A DNA stretch of 64,000 nucleotides from positions 190,212,936 to 190,276,935 of the forward strand of contig CM077676.1 of NCBI GenBank assembly GCA_039707655.1. The letters run 5' to 3'. Origin of the DNA: Elymus sibiricus (lineage: Eukaryota; Streptophyta; Magnoliopsida; Poales; Poaceae). How positions within the stretch are numbered: position 1 is the stretch's first letter; each line of letters starts with the position of its first letter. The notes under the pieces were generated by a model. That model had not been told where the DNA came from. It searched no databases and saw only the letters and a program-made list of their open reading frames with translations. Both the position numbers and the translations under genes were made by a program. This document shows, piece after piece, positions 9,944 through 21,158 of the stretch.

Positions 9944-11215
9944 TTTTTTAGAAAAGGAGGATTACCCCCGGCCTCTACATCTGGTCGATGCATGCAGTCA
10001 TTTTATTAATTATTCACAAAGACCTTATAAAGTAGTACATCAGGTAGTCTGAAGCCACCATCTTAGCAACAACTGTCGCTACTCCTATCCACTTGATGAA
10101 GGGGTGCCGATTGTCCGAGCCTAATACCAAACAGACATCGCACCAAAGCCTAACATCTAAAGCCGGAGGCCCTAACCGAGCCATATAATGGGTTTTGGGT
10201 ACAAACCGGTCCGACGCACTCTCATGTGTTGTCGCCGCCGTCTTCCACCAATCCATCTTCAGAGCAGAAACTACCGCACCGACCTTGCCAGGCCTCTCTG
10301 CCATCGACGCCACCATGACGCCAGACATCGTCCTCCTCCTGCGCGCATCCATCTCCGCGCATCGGACGCCGAGTCTCCACTGCGCCACGCTGCCGAGATC
10401 CGCCGCCATCAATGAGTAAGATGAAGCACCGCTCCACCAAAGAAGCCGCCCACTGGTCCCTCGAGCCCGTGTACACCTCCAAGAATGACGCCCCCAAGGG
10501 GGAAACGACACCAGAGCGCCGCCGTCATCCGATCTACTGATCTAGGGTTTCCCCCGGAGGTAGCGGATAGAGGTCTGGAGCTTCTCCACGGCGATGCCTT
10601 CAAGAAGATAACGACACAAAAGAGTGCCGCCATTGCCGGTCTTGGCAACAAGCCGAGAACGTGGTTTTCACCCGGATCCGCTCGACGAACCTCCATCAAG
10701 CATCGTGTGCACGGGTCGCCACCGATCTGAGCCGCCGTGCAGCGAGCAGGCCGCACCGGTCAGATCAGATCTGTCCGGAGGCCAGACCACTCATGGCGCC
10801 GACCCGTCCACCAGGCCCTCCATGCCGCCGCCGCCGATCCGAGGTCAGATGGCCCGTCGCCGCAGATCCGGTCGCCGCCGCCGAACGCAGCCAACGCCGC
10901 AAGGTCGGCCGCCGCTCCCGCAGCCATCGCCGCCCGAGGCAGAGCCGGCCGCAGCACCGCCAAGGCCAGATCGGCCGCGCCTCCTCACGCCGCGGGGCTC
11001 CGCACCATCCCCATGGCACAGAAGAGAGGGAGGCCCCCGCCACCACCGTCGGCCCCCGGGCTATAGGCCGGCGGCGTCCTTCGGCGGCGGCGGAGGGAGG
11101 GAGGGAAGGAAGAAGAGCCCCCGGCGGCTAGGGTTTCGTCCCCGCCCGAGTCGCCCGAGCGGGGGCGACGCGGGGGGCGTGGGGCCAACTGATGTATGCA
11201 TAGGGCTGCTAATCC
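9944..11215 (-). mobile_element. Retroposed insertion (LINE/SINE-type or processed transcript), minus orientation
   Basis: The 1272-bp segment is bracketed by a perfect 14-bp direct repeat. At its left edge lies a T run (TTTTTT, 9944-9949), a poly(A) tail on the minus strand. Perfect long TSDs plus an A tail are the mark of target-primed reverse transcription. The 5' half on the minus strand (about 11190-10400) is very GC-rich and contains AACCCTAG motifs typical of plant transcript 5' leaders. No reverse transcriptase or endonuclease is encoded, so it is non-autonomous, 5'-truncated or a retrocopy. The 3' part resembles a repeat I recall as common in Triticeae, but its family is uncertain. 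Proline/arginine-rich ORFs here are compositional. Confidence 0.72.
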
Positions 11216-11229
11216 AAGTTGCATTTAAT
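11216..11229. repeat. Right 14-bp target-site duplication
   Basis: A perfect copy of AAGTTGCATTTAAT at 9930-9943. The flanking bases differ on each side, so the repeat length is exactly 14. Confidence 0.8.
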
Positions 11230-12256
11230 GGCTTTCAACACTATAAGTGCTGGTTTTCTCAGATGAGCATAATCAAAGAAGTTGTCCTGCTCCTGCGAAG
11301 GATGATCATTCAAATAATGGAACCTAATACATTCACTCTCAGTGATAATTGTGCTTATCAGAGAGAAGGAAGGTCACGATATGTGCTTGATGCTAGGTGG
11401 GATGAACAAAATGGTACTCTGACACAAAATTCGCTGCATACACAATGATGGTACCAGTACCAGGGCCTTCCAATCATCGTAGGGCTGGCAGCTCTCTTCA
11501 ATATGTGATCTGAAGGGTTCTGTCCAAGTTAGAGCATGGAATATGTTGCTCTGACTTCCCAGGTGCTCTTGATAAAGTTTGCTTCCTTTGAAAGAATCCT
11601 GAACCAATTTGAAAGGTAAATCTATTAACTGATGCTTATTCTCATTTGAAGCAGATAAATAACATGTCATGATCCATAAACACTTCTTTTGAATTGTTCA
11701 GATATATTCAAAGCTATCAGGATATTTCTTAAGCATGTCATCAGGTGCATGCGGACCAGGAGGTACCTTTGACCTTTCCAACCTTCCTTGTAAAACTCTT
11801 GCTAACTCTGTTTTGTCAATCTATACAAGTTTTATATAGTAGTACTTGTAAAGTAGTACAATAAAAAATAGCACTAGTCACCCTCGGTTCTGATGGTGTA
11901 TAATGGACTGGTTCTGTATTCTTATGTGGTCAAGCCATCAAGGTATGACCAAATGCCTTTTCCTCCAAGCAAAAGTAACCAAATCACGCGTCGGGAACAT
12001 CCCTTAGTGCAGTATTATATTCTCTAGAAAACCGCAAGCAATGCTTATCTAGGTGTGTGTGAACAAGTCTCCTTGTAAAAAAAATGTTTTGTCATGCCTG
12101 GGAGGTCAAGTCACTTTTCCAGTTCCCCACAGATGTTGTCCAGAATAGATAAATTCTTGCTGCAGGGTAACTTTGGTGAACAGCAGCAAATTCCTAGTTA
12201 CCTTCTCCAATACAGATACATTCAGAAACCCGTGCTTCATTCGTGTGATTGACGAA
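11230..12256. other. Intergenic and likely promoter region of the + strand WAK gene
   Basis: AT-rich, with no coding signal. A TTTATATAG element near 11830 could be a core promoter, but it is 420 bp from the ATG and not compelling. The frame is open upstream to an ATG at 12173, but that stretch has no signal-peptide character. Confidence 0.45.
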
Positions 12257-14479
12257 ATGAGAATGCCTGCTCTAGTTGGCGCTGCGGTGCTGCTGCTGCT
12301 GGGCAGCATAACAGTGGCGGCAGCAGCAAGTTCCGTGAACATCGCGCTGCCCGGCTGCAAGAGCAAATGCGGCGATGTGGACATCCCATACCCCTTCGGC
12401 ACCACCCCCGGTTGCCACCGGCCGGGCTTCATGGTCACCTGCAATGAGACGCACCATCCGCCAAAGCTGTTCCTGGACAACGGTGCCAGTCCCGGTCCTG
12501 GCCCTGAGGTTGTCGAGATATCTCTGGCGAACAGCACGGTGCGCGTCGGGAGCTGGGTTTCACACTTCGTCGCCGGCAACACGAGCCACGTGCAGCTGGC
12601 GATCAGCCGCGGCTCCCCCTTCGTGCTGTCGGCCAAGGCGAACAACCTCGTCATCGTGGGGTGTGGCTTCCGTGTCCTCCTGCACATCGTTGACGGGTGG
12701 ATATATGGCTCCTGCGCGTCTTTCTGTCCAATCAATAACAGCACCGGCGAGCCGTTCTTGCCGGACGTCGTCTGCAACGGCATCGGCTGCTGCCAGCCGT
12801 CCATCCCGATTGGCCTTCGGTCCTGCCGCATCGAGCTCTCCTCGCTCGACGGTGCTGGCAGGTGCCCGATCGCCCCGTCCCCATCCCCGGCTCCGGCGTT
12901 CAACGCGAGCGTGCACATGGTGGAGCAGGAGTGGTGGAGTGACGGGTCACACGTCTATGGTCTTCAGCAATACTTCATGGACCTCCTGTCTTACCCTGAC
13001 ATGAGCCCATTCTTCGTTCCTGCCATTGCAGCCTGGGGATTGGGTGAGTTACCCTGCGAAGAGGCTGCCCAGAGGCCAGATTTTGGGTGCCGCAGCAAGA
13101 ACAGTATGTGCCTCAACTCCACAAATGGCGCCGAAGGCTATATCTGCCGGTGCAGTGATGGCTACCAGGGCAATCCTTACATGACAAATGGATGCCAAGG
13201 AGGGCGAGGTCGTCTAGCAGTTGGTAAGTCCACAAAGGGGAAATTTGTAAGCATTAGTTCATCTTTCTGTCCACATAAAACATTACTATGTCCTCAAATT
13301 TAAGTAACACTGGCACTTTTTCACACAATTAAACTAGGATAGATAATTTGCAAGCGTGCTTTTTGACGGTGTTGTCTGTAAATTTCGGCAGGAATAATTT
13401 TCTCCATCGGAGTTGGCAGCGGCATAATTATTTTGCTTCTAGTTCTTGCTGTTGTCTTTGCTATAAAAAAGGTCAAGGATCAGAAAGCAAAAATGATGAA
13501 GGAATATTTCTTCAAGCAAAACCGTGGGTTATTGCTCCAGCAGTTAGTGGACACAGATATAGCTGAAAGGATGATTTTCAGCTTAGAAGAGCTTGAGACA
13601 GCAACGAATAAATTTGATGAAGCTCGCATTCTCGGTGGTGGAGGGCACGGCACAGTGTACAAAGGCATTTTATCAGACCAACACGTCGTTGCTATAAAGA
13701 AGTCCAAAACCGTAGTCAAAAGAGAGATCGACGGGTTCATAAATGAAGTTGCCATCCTTTCTCAAATCAATCACAGGAATGTGGTAAAGCTTTTTGGTTG
13801 CTGTCTCAAGACAGAAGTTCCATTGCTAATCTACGAGTTCATTTCGAATGGTACCCTCTATGCTCATCTTCATACTGATGGTCCTCAATCACTATCATGG
13901 AAAGACAGATTACGAATTGCATCTGAAGTTGCAAGTTCTTTGGCCTACCTCCACTCGGCGGCTTTGATGTCGATAATCCACAGAGACATCAAGACATCTA
14001 ACATACTGCTAGATGATCGCTTGACGGCAAAAGTGTCGGACTTTGGCGCTTCTAGAGGTATTGCAATTGACCAATCAGGGGTAACAACTGCCATCCAAGG
14101 AACTTATGGATATCTTGATCCCGAGTACTACTACACAGGCCGACTGACCGAGAAGAGCGATGTTTACAGCTTCGGTGTCATGCTTGTGGAACTACTTACA
14201 AGAAAAAAACCAACTGGCTATGTGCCATCAGAAGGCGTCAGTTTAGTAGCACACTTCATGTTGCTGTTGAACCAAGATAGGCTGAGTGAAATACTAGACT
14301 CACAGGTTTCCCAGGAGGCTGGGGTCGAAGCCAAGGAAGTAGCGTCAATGGCAGCAATGTGCTTGGGGATGAAGGGGGAAGACAGGCACCATGCGGTATG
14401 TGGAAACGAAACTCCAAGGGATGCAGAGTGTGGAGAACACCGTGAAGGGCGACCCAGAAATGGAAGAAGTTCCAGTTAA
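12257..14479 (+). CDS. Wall-associated receptor-like kinase (WAK), two exons, frameshifted C terminus
   Basis: Exons 12257-13223 and 13392-14479 join across a 168-bp GT-AG intron (GTAAGT...CGGCAG) to give 684 residues. ATG 12257 directly precedes a hydrophobic signal peptide; an upstream in-frame ATG (12173) would bury it. Order: signal peptide (1-25), galacturonan-binding WAK module with C-x3[14 protein letters not shown]-like cysteine-rich segment near the end of exon 1, transmembrane helix about 324-347, kinase. Kinase motifs are complete: LGGGGHG loop (404-410), Lys425, Glu441, HRDIKTSN with Asp521, DFG Asp539, [11 protein letters not shown]. WAKs link pectin to the plasma membrane and signal in growth and defence. 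At 14386-14390, right after 'GEDR' of subdomain XI, two bases appear missing. The normal tail continues in another frame to 14591, so about 34 foreign residues replace about 66. It could be a recent pseudogene or a tail-altered active kinase. Confidence 0.86.
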
Positions 14480-16343
14480 ACTACGCCACAGAACATTTGA
14501 AAGAAGCAGAGACAATGCTGATAAGGAGGGTCACGGTAACAGCAGGCGATATAGCATGGAGGAGGCGATGTTGTTTTCGGCGAGCTTGTAGCGATGATCT
14601 CGAGGAAATTCGTCATCGGATTATGTTCTGAAATTCATCATAAGATTCTGCCGTGAGAGCTGTGGTGGTTCACCTTTATGTAATTGCCAAAATATCTCGA
14701 GTAACGGCGCAGGTATACGCTACGGCACGTATGTTTATATCTGGAAATACACTTCTACTTTATATAGTTCTTACGGCTGAATTTACATTTGTATTTGTTG
14801 AGCAATTGATGCAATCATATAGCACATAGAGGTGTAGGATAGATGTACAGTTTGTTTTGCTTCTTTTCCTTTGTTTGAGTTTATTTCCATTTCATTTTGT
14901 TTTTGTTGGCTGTAAGACTGGCGTCATCTTGACGTTTTATTCTAATACAAAATGATGTGCACTTAGGTGTGTATTCCAGAAAGAAAAGAAAAACATAAAC
15001 CTGCACTGTCATAATATTAGTATACTTACCGAAATATTTTATTTCCTTCTTTGCCTGTGATTTCAATCATGGAATTTCTAACACCTCACAGAGAAATTGC
15101 AAGCTAGCTTAGCTTCATTGTTTCTGCTTAATATTAGAACACATGTAGTTTGGGTGGTGCCATCTCACATGCATGCCTCAAGTCAATCAAGAAATGTGGT
15201 TGCTGAAAAGAAGTTAAATTTTTAAGATGAACAAATATCACACCTGCGGATTATTAGAGCATTACTATATGTGGTACCGCAGTTAGTGTCGCGGATTGAC
15301 ACATCATACCGTGTCTAGGCTATAAGAAAGCTCACAGTATCCAGATTATGATGTGATGGCATCAAACTCAGATAAGTGCACTTGACCCACCTGAGAGCAT
15401 CTTCAATATCTAGCCTAAAACTCATTATTCCTCAAAAAACCAAAATCAGGCTAAAACAGTGCTCCAACAATACCTAACCTATTACCTATTCCTAAAATTT
15501 TAGGGCCTAAATTTATCTCTCCTCGTACCCATCATTGGCAACCCGTGAGGTGAATCATTAAAACTAGCGGGGCGGAGGCGCGGCACACGCCGCGCCCGTG
15601 ACTGCCTGTCGTTAATTTAATTCTGACTTATTCAGTTGTTGTTGTTGCTTAAAAAATTAAGTAGGAGCAATGCGGTACACAGGCCGGATGACAAAGATGT
15701 TTGGAGAACTTTCACATTCAACCAAATATATAGTGTCAAAATATATCCAATCATGTCATGTATACAATAGTTGTTTAGCAGAGAACGGTATCTGCTCGTT
15801 TTAAGAAAAACACCTATGTATATATAGAACTGCAAACAGTAAAAAAACAGAAGAGAATCATGGTGACAAATTCTACTTGCCTACTCAACTTTTATTTTAC
15901 ATGGCGTGTGTTAGGTTGGAAATCTATGGTATGCATGTTCTGAAAGTGTATGAAGGCACATTCATTGTATCCCTCTTTTCCTTCACTTTCAACAAATCGT
16001 GATGGACTGCAAATATAGAACAGAAACTTTTAAACCTAGAATTATCCTGATATACATAGAAGTGCATTTCAGTTTCAACTCTAGATATCAGCAATAATTG
16101 GCAGTACCATTCTTTACTTTGATTGTTCTTGGTTGCTCAATTAATGCCGCAGTGGCACCGAGCATTGCACACTGACTTAGAAAGCTGTGCATCAATCACC
16201 TTCCTTCAGTTTGTTATTTATCTCTCACCTCAAATGTGGCCTCTGGCATGTTTATCTAGTTGGCATCTAATGAATCAGCGGAAGCTCGTTAATTTAATTA
16301 GTACCTCGGTTCATCTAGCTAGTCGATTAAGTTAGAGAAAAGT
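14480..16343. other. Intergenic, 3' of WAK
   Basis: 14480-14591 is the displaced WAK tail in the shifted frame. The remainder is AT-rich with no coding signal. A stretch at about 15400-15530 ('gagcatcttcaatat', 'gctccaacaatac') looks like MITE-type filler, but no ends could be set. Confidence 0.5.
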
Positions 16344-17262
16344 ATGTTTTTGGTCCCTCAAGTTCCCAAAAAGTATATAGACTTGGTCCCTTAAATTTTT
16401 TTGGTATACATTTGGTCCCTCAAGTCTCAAAACCGGATAAGTTTGGTTCTAAACCAGATTTTGAGCCCGTTGACCAGGTTTGACCGCCACAAAACCACCC
16501 GATGAACAGAATCTGAACAGTAAATTCAAAAAAACTTCAAAAAAATCTGAATTTTTTTGGGTTCCAGTATGCTTACATGCGCAAGGTGCGACCAAAGTTT
16601 CATGGTCTTTCGACACTCGAGGAGCTCGTGGCAAAAAAACAAAAATATCTACGTCCGATGAACAGTAAATTCGAAAAAAATTCAAAAAAATCTGAAATTT
16701 TTTGGGGTCTAATATGCTTACATGCTCAAGGTGCGACCAAAATTTGGTGGTCTTTCGACACTCGAGGAGCTCGTGGCAAAAAAAAAAAACAAAAATTTTC
16801 TCACAAAAAAATAGCCAAAATTTGTTTTTTTTTTGCTAGAGCCCGTCTGATGTCATTTCATGACAAAATTTTGGTCGCACCTTCCGCATGTAAGCATATC
16901 GGACCCCAAAAAAATTCAGAAATTTTTGATTTTTTTCGAATTTACAATTCATCGGACAGATATTTTTTTTTTTTTTGCCACGAGCTCCTCGAGTGTCGAA
17001 AGACCACGAAAATTTGGTCGCACCTTGCGCATATAAGCATATTGGACCCCAAAAAATTTCAGATTTTTTTGATGTTTTTAATTTTTTTCGAATTTACTGT
17101 TCATCGGGCGGTTTTGTGGCGGTCAAACCGGGTCAACGGGCTCAAAATCTGGTTTAGGACCAAACTTATCCAGTTTTGAGACTTGAGGGACCAAATGTAT
17201 ACCAAAAAATCTTGAGGGACCAAGTCTATATACTTCTTGGGAACTTGAGGGACCAAAAACAT
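16344..17262. mobile_element. Foldback / long-TIR DNA element (919 bp)
   Basis: The left end ATGTTTTTGGTCCCTCAAG is the reverse complement of the right end, and the complementarity continues for most of the element apart from small indels. The arms run about 16344-16790 and 16850-17262. Each contains direct sub-repeats of roughly 150 bp around 'gtgcgaccaaa', 'cactcgaggagctcgtggc' and A-rich runs. No transposase is encoded. Flanks GATTAAGTTA (left) and GATTAGTTGA (right) could be a decayed 9-10 bp target duplication as in Mutator-like elements; this assignment is weak. Confidence 0.7.
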
Positions 17263-18221
17263 CCTTGTCTGATTAGTTGAGGAGTAAAGCAAGTAGCTAT
17301 TAAAGAAACTGATATATTGACCCAGCCACTACCAATATGCTCTCTTATAAACTGATTCCTGGATGTTGTCCGAAGTGCAAAATCTAAAGAAGCTTTGCTA
17401 GGACCAGGAAAGCTTTATGAGCCGAGTACATCCACTGACATTCACTTCAGCTGAACAATGTACCATAAATAAACTAAGGGCAAGTTGTGTTAATGCATAA
17501 TTCTCTAAGGCTTGTCATAAATTATCATCAGATCACCAAGACTGCACATTCATTTGTTTTATTTTTTGCTTCTCTCTATTGAAGCTCACCTTTAGCCATA
17601 TATTAAGCAAACATGTCTTAATTCTGAATCTGTATGTTCTATCGAAGGAACGAAAAGCATCTACCACCAAACATTATTAAAATCACTCTCTGCAAGTTCA
17701 GACCAACTAAATGGCAATGAAAATTATCAATACACTGTGCAAGATGATGTACCAGGAATACTAAAAGGGGTATTTGAAAGAGAATAATGTAAAAACGTTG
17801 CCAGAGGGAGCTATTGAGTGGGGTACTAAAAAAGAAGGCAGCATATGATATTAGCAGTACAGAAGTATCTAAGACCAATAAAGTTTTGTTGTACGAAAAG
17901 ATAGAATGAGCAGCAATGGAAGACACAAAAGACCTGCACCTAAATGACTTGATTTGATATTGCAGAATGTTGATTTAGATGAAAAGAAGGGACAGTCGCC
18001 CATAACACCAATGAATCACATTCTAAAATATAGGTTGCCAGGAGTAATTTCCTCTCAATGGAAGATCATCCTTGAGGGTTATCTTTTTCTGACTTGACTT
18101 GCCCACCTTTTCTTTTAGCTCTTTATCAGGCCTAGTATTTTTAAACATTTTATTAATTAAAATTAACATCCAGCCAAAATATAGAATCATATACGTGTGG
18201 TGCTGACAATAAGTTGAAAGA
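17263..18221. other. Intergenic, no supported feature
   Basis: No domain, splice pattern or repeat was recognised. A 95-codon minus-strand open frame at 17639-17926 has no recognisable motif. Confidence 0.4.
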
Positions 18222-18540
18222 CATTACTGGAAAAATCGCCTTTACCGAGTTCTTTTGTCTTTGCCGAGTACGAGAACACGGGATCACGGCAAAAGACATC
18301 TAAGCCGAGTACGGGTCTCAGCACACAGTAGGACACGGCACATGGGTAGTTCTGCCGAGCCCCGCTTGTAAGACACTCGGCAAACATAAAGGCACTCGGC
18401 TTCTGCACAGTATGCCGAGTGCCCAGCAGAAGGCACCCGGCAAATAGGAGCCACGTGGCAAGGCCGCTTGCAGATGACGGCCCCGTGACGGTGGGCAGCT
18501 TTTGCCGAGATCCCCGACGAAAGGTACTCGGCAATCTATG
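18222..18540. repeat. CACTA terminal and subterminal repeat cluster
   Basis: After the terminus, roughly ten copies of GCCGAG(T) or its complement CTCGGC alternate in both orientations. In CACTA elements such motifs bind the element's TNPA-like protein. Confidence 0.7.
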
Positions 18541-19105
18541 TGGTATTTAAATCGGCCAAACCCTAGCGGCTCCCATTCTATTCTTGATCGGGGGCAGGCC
18601 GCCGCTCGTCCCGGCGTGGTTCCGTCGCCGCCGCCAGCCCTATACATACCCACCAGCCGCCGCCGTGCTAGTCAACCGTCGGATCCGGCGTCGACCGAGG
18701 CCGCTCGCACCCTCCTTGCCGCACGGCTCCGGCCCCAAGCTCGCCGCCGGCCGCCACCACAACCTCGTCGTCGACACAATTTGCTACCGGCCGACCACCC
18801 CTCCCACCTTGACGCCAACAACCCCAAGGTGAGCTAGCTATATAGGGCGGCTTCCCCCCCCCCCCCCCCTATTTTTTTTGCTATTTATCTCAATATTTTT
18901 CTACATATGAAAAATCAATATATACATATGTCATGACATGATGGATTTAAATAACTTGTGGAACCTATTTTTGACTTGTGTTTTATCATACGTGCATTGC
19001 CTATGATGTGGTGTTGTTTTCTATAACTACATGCATATATATATGTATTTTTGTTGAGTGGGGCTGATATACGAACAGAAGTAAACAAAACAACTGAAAC
19101 GACAT

Positions 19106-19285
19106 TTGCCGAGTGCAGCACTCGGTAAAATGTGTTTGCCGAGAGCCGCACTCGGGAAACAGTCCACGCGTCAAGCTCTGGTGATGTCTCACAGAGTTTA
19201 CCGAGCTTATAGTGGGGAGGATCTCGGGAAAAAGAAGCCGCTGGCAGTCGCTGTACCCTGTTTGCCGAGCTGGGTACTCGGCAAA
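19106..19285. repeat. Second CACTA-type motif cluster
   Basis: Paired motifs TTTGCCGAG...CTCGGTAAA, TTTGCCGAG...CTCGGGAAA and TTTGCCGAG...CTCGGCAAA recur at about 40-80 bp spacing, separated from the terminal cluster by GC-rich and then AT-rich filler. Confidence 0.6.
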
Positions 19286-19399
19286 AATGGTAACTGCTAG
19301 CTTTTTAATTCCACCTTTTTTAATTCCAATCAGTTCTCCATTTGCTTATGCATTTCCAAAGTTATTGGGGCAGAAAATCGAGATCCGAGCGCAGCCATG

Positions 19400-20295
19400 A
19401 AAGATCTAGCTTTCGAGGGGGGGGGGGGGGTGCGTCCGGTTTTGTGAAGAGGGTGCGGGGCCCGTTCCTCCGTTGGCCTTGAAACTTTTTCTGCGGTCGT
19501 GAGGCTCCGTTCGAAGGCACGTGCCAGGTCCTAGGATTTTTCGGGGGCCGCCAACCATATTCCGTGCATTTCCCGCATTTCCAGGGCTTCGCCCGGGAAA
19601 TTCAAGAGCGGGGCAGCGGCCATATGAAATCATGGACGGAAAGGGCCGGGAGTCCCCGCCCGCGGTCTTATGTTCATGCCCAAGCCCTGCGCACACCGCC
19701 GGGAGGGTGGGCCCGGCGCGGGGGCGCCGGCACCCGTCTTGCTGCCATTTAAATTACCGGGAAATCACGGGAGCCCGGAAATTGAAGGGAACTGGCGCGG
19801 CGCCTTCCATGGCCCCTGGATGCAGTTGTAAAAATCCGAGGCCGTTTCGGATACGCCTTCACGGAGGCTTAGTGCAGAAGGGACCTTGTCCGGTGAAGGA
19901 TCTAGCTTTCGAGGGGGGTGCGTCAGGTTTTGTGAAGGGGGTGCGGGGCCCGTTCCTCCGTTGGCCTTGAAACTTTTTCTGCGGTCGTGAGGCTCCGTTC
20001 GAAGGCACGTGCCAGGTCCTACGATTTTTTGGGGGCCGCCGGCCATATTCCGTGCATTTCCCGCATCTCCAGGGCTTCGCGCGGGAAATTCAAGAGCGGG
20101 GCAACGGCCACATGAAATCATGGACAGAAAGGGCCGGGTGTCCCCGCCCGCGGTCTTATGTCCATGCATGCCCAGGCCCTGCGCACACCGCCGGGAGGGT
20201 GGGCCCGGCGCGGGGGGCACGTGGGGGGACGCCGGCGCCCGTCTTGCTGCCGTTGAAATCACCGGGAAATCGCGGGAGCCCGGAAATTAAAGGAT
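19400..20295. repeat. Direct duplication of a ~390-bp GC-rich unit, spacing ~497 bp
   Basis: Copy 1 (about 19400-19790) and copy 2 (about 19896-20295) share 'atctagctttcgagg', 'ggccttgaaactttttctgc', 'gaaggcacgtgccaggtcct' and the end 'gcccggaaatt.aaggga'. A run of about 14 guanines in copy 1 is six in copy 2. ORFs in the unit change frame between copies, so coding is unlikely. Confidence 0.75.
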
Positions 20296-20377
20296 ATATA
20301 TAGTTGTTTTAACCCGTACAAATATTGTTAGATAAAAAATTAATAACTTATTTGGGAGAATTATTAGGAAAACAACA

Positions 20378-20545
20378 TTTGCCGAGATCCATTTTTCGGA
20401 ATCTCGAGAAAAGTGAGTTGACCTAGATATGGCATCTCTCCCGAGATCCAGATAAGGAAATCTCGGCAAAGGTTTGGCGGGAAAATGAAAATGCATGTGC
20501 GCGTTCACGGATGCCCCTTTACCGAGTGCCGAACTCGGCAAAGGT
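20378..20545. repeat. Third CACTA-type motif cluster
   Basis: TTTGCCGAGATCC, CCCGAGATCC...ATCTCGGCAAAGG and TTTACCGAGTGCCGAACTCGGC follow the same inverted-motif logic, with a GAGATCC variant of the core. Confidence 0.55.
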
Positions 20546-20581
20546 CCTCTGCGGGATAAATATCCCCCCCCCCCAAATTCA

Positions 20582-21030
20582 CATTTCGTTTTCACCCCGC
20601 CGCCCGTCGCCCCGCCCACCCGCGTCGTCGCCGCCCGCCCCGGCCCCGCCCACCCGCGCCGTTGCCGCCCGCCCCGGCCCCGCCCACCCGCGCCGTCGCC
20701 GCCCACCCCCACCCCCCCGGTCCGTCGTCGCCCGCCGTTCGCCGCCCACCGCCTCCCCGCACCGCATCGTCCGTCGCCCGCCACCGCCCCGCTCCCAACG
20801 TCGCCCGCCGCCGCCCCGCACCCTCCGTCGCCCGGCACCGCCCCGCCCCCTCCGTCGCCGTCGCCGCCCCGCTCCACTCCGTCGCCGTCGCCACCGCTCC
20901 GCCCCCTCCGTCACCGTCGTCGTCGCCACCTCTCTTCCCCCTCCGTCGCCGTCACCGTCGCCGCCCCCCCATCCCCTCCGTCACCGTCACCGTCGCCGCC
21001 CCGCTCCACTCCGTCGCCGTCGCTCCGGTG
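20582..21030. repeat. CCG/CCCGC-rich simple sequence
   Basis: 450 bp of nearly pure C/G with CGCCGCCC, CCGTCGCCG and similar short units. It is open in all three plus frames, which is what such composition produces. It precedes the AP2 ORF and could be its GC-rich leader. Confidence 0.7.
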
Positions 21031-21158
21031 AAATTTTTAGTTTATAGTTTAGTTATTAGTGTTAATTTTTTTGTATGTATATGCTAGTTGTATACTTGTT
21101 GTATAGTATAGTTTAATTAGTGGGTTAATTATTTGTATATTACATAGTTTTTTTTACG

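Noticed and set aside
10624..11448. 274-codon plus-strand ORF and overlapping Pro/Arg-rich ORFs
   Set aside because: Composition-driven: the region is GC-rich and open in several frames on both strands, with no domain. The ORF also crosses the 14-bp TSD at the insertion edge.
12173..12256. Upstream in-frame ATG for the WAK gene
   Set aside because: Would add 28 polar residues before the signal peptide. The ATG at 12257 leads directly into the hydrophobic segment as in other WAKs.
17639..17926. 95-codon minus-strand ORF with hydrophobic stretches
   Set aside because: No homology recognised, AT-rich flanks, no promoter or splice support; length is within chance expectation.
20495..21047. Overlapping 178-codon Pro/Ser/Arg-rich ORFs
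   Set aside because: CCG simple sequence is open in every frame; no start or domain favours any of them.
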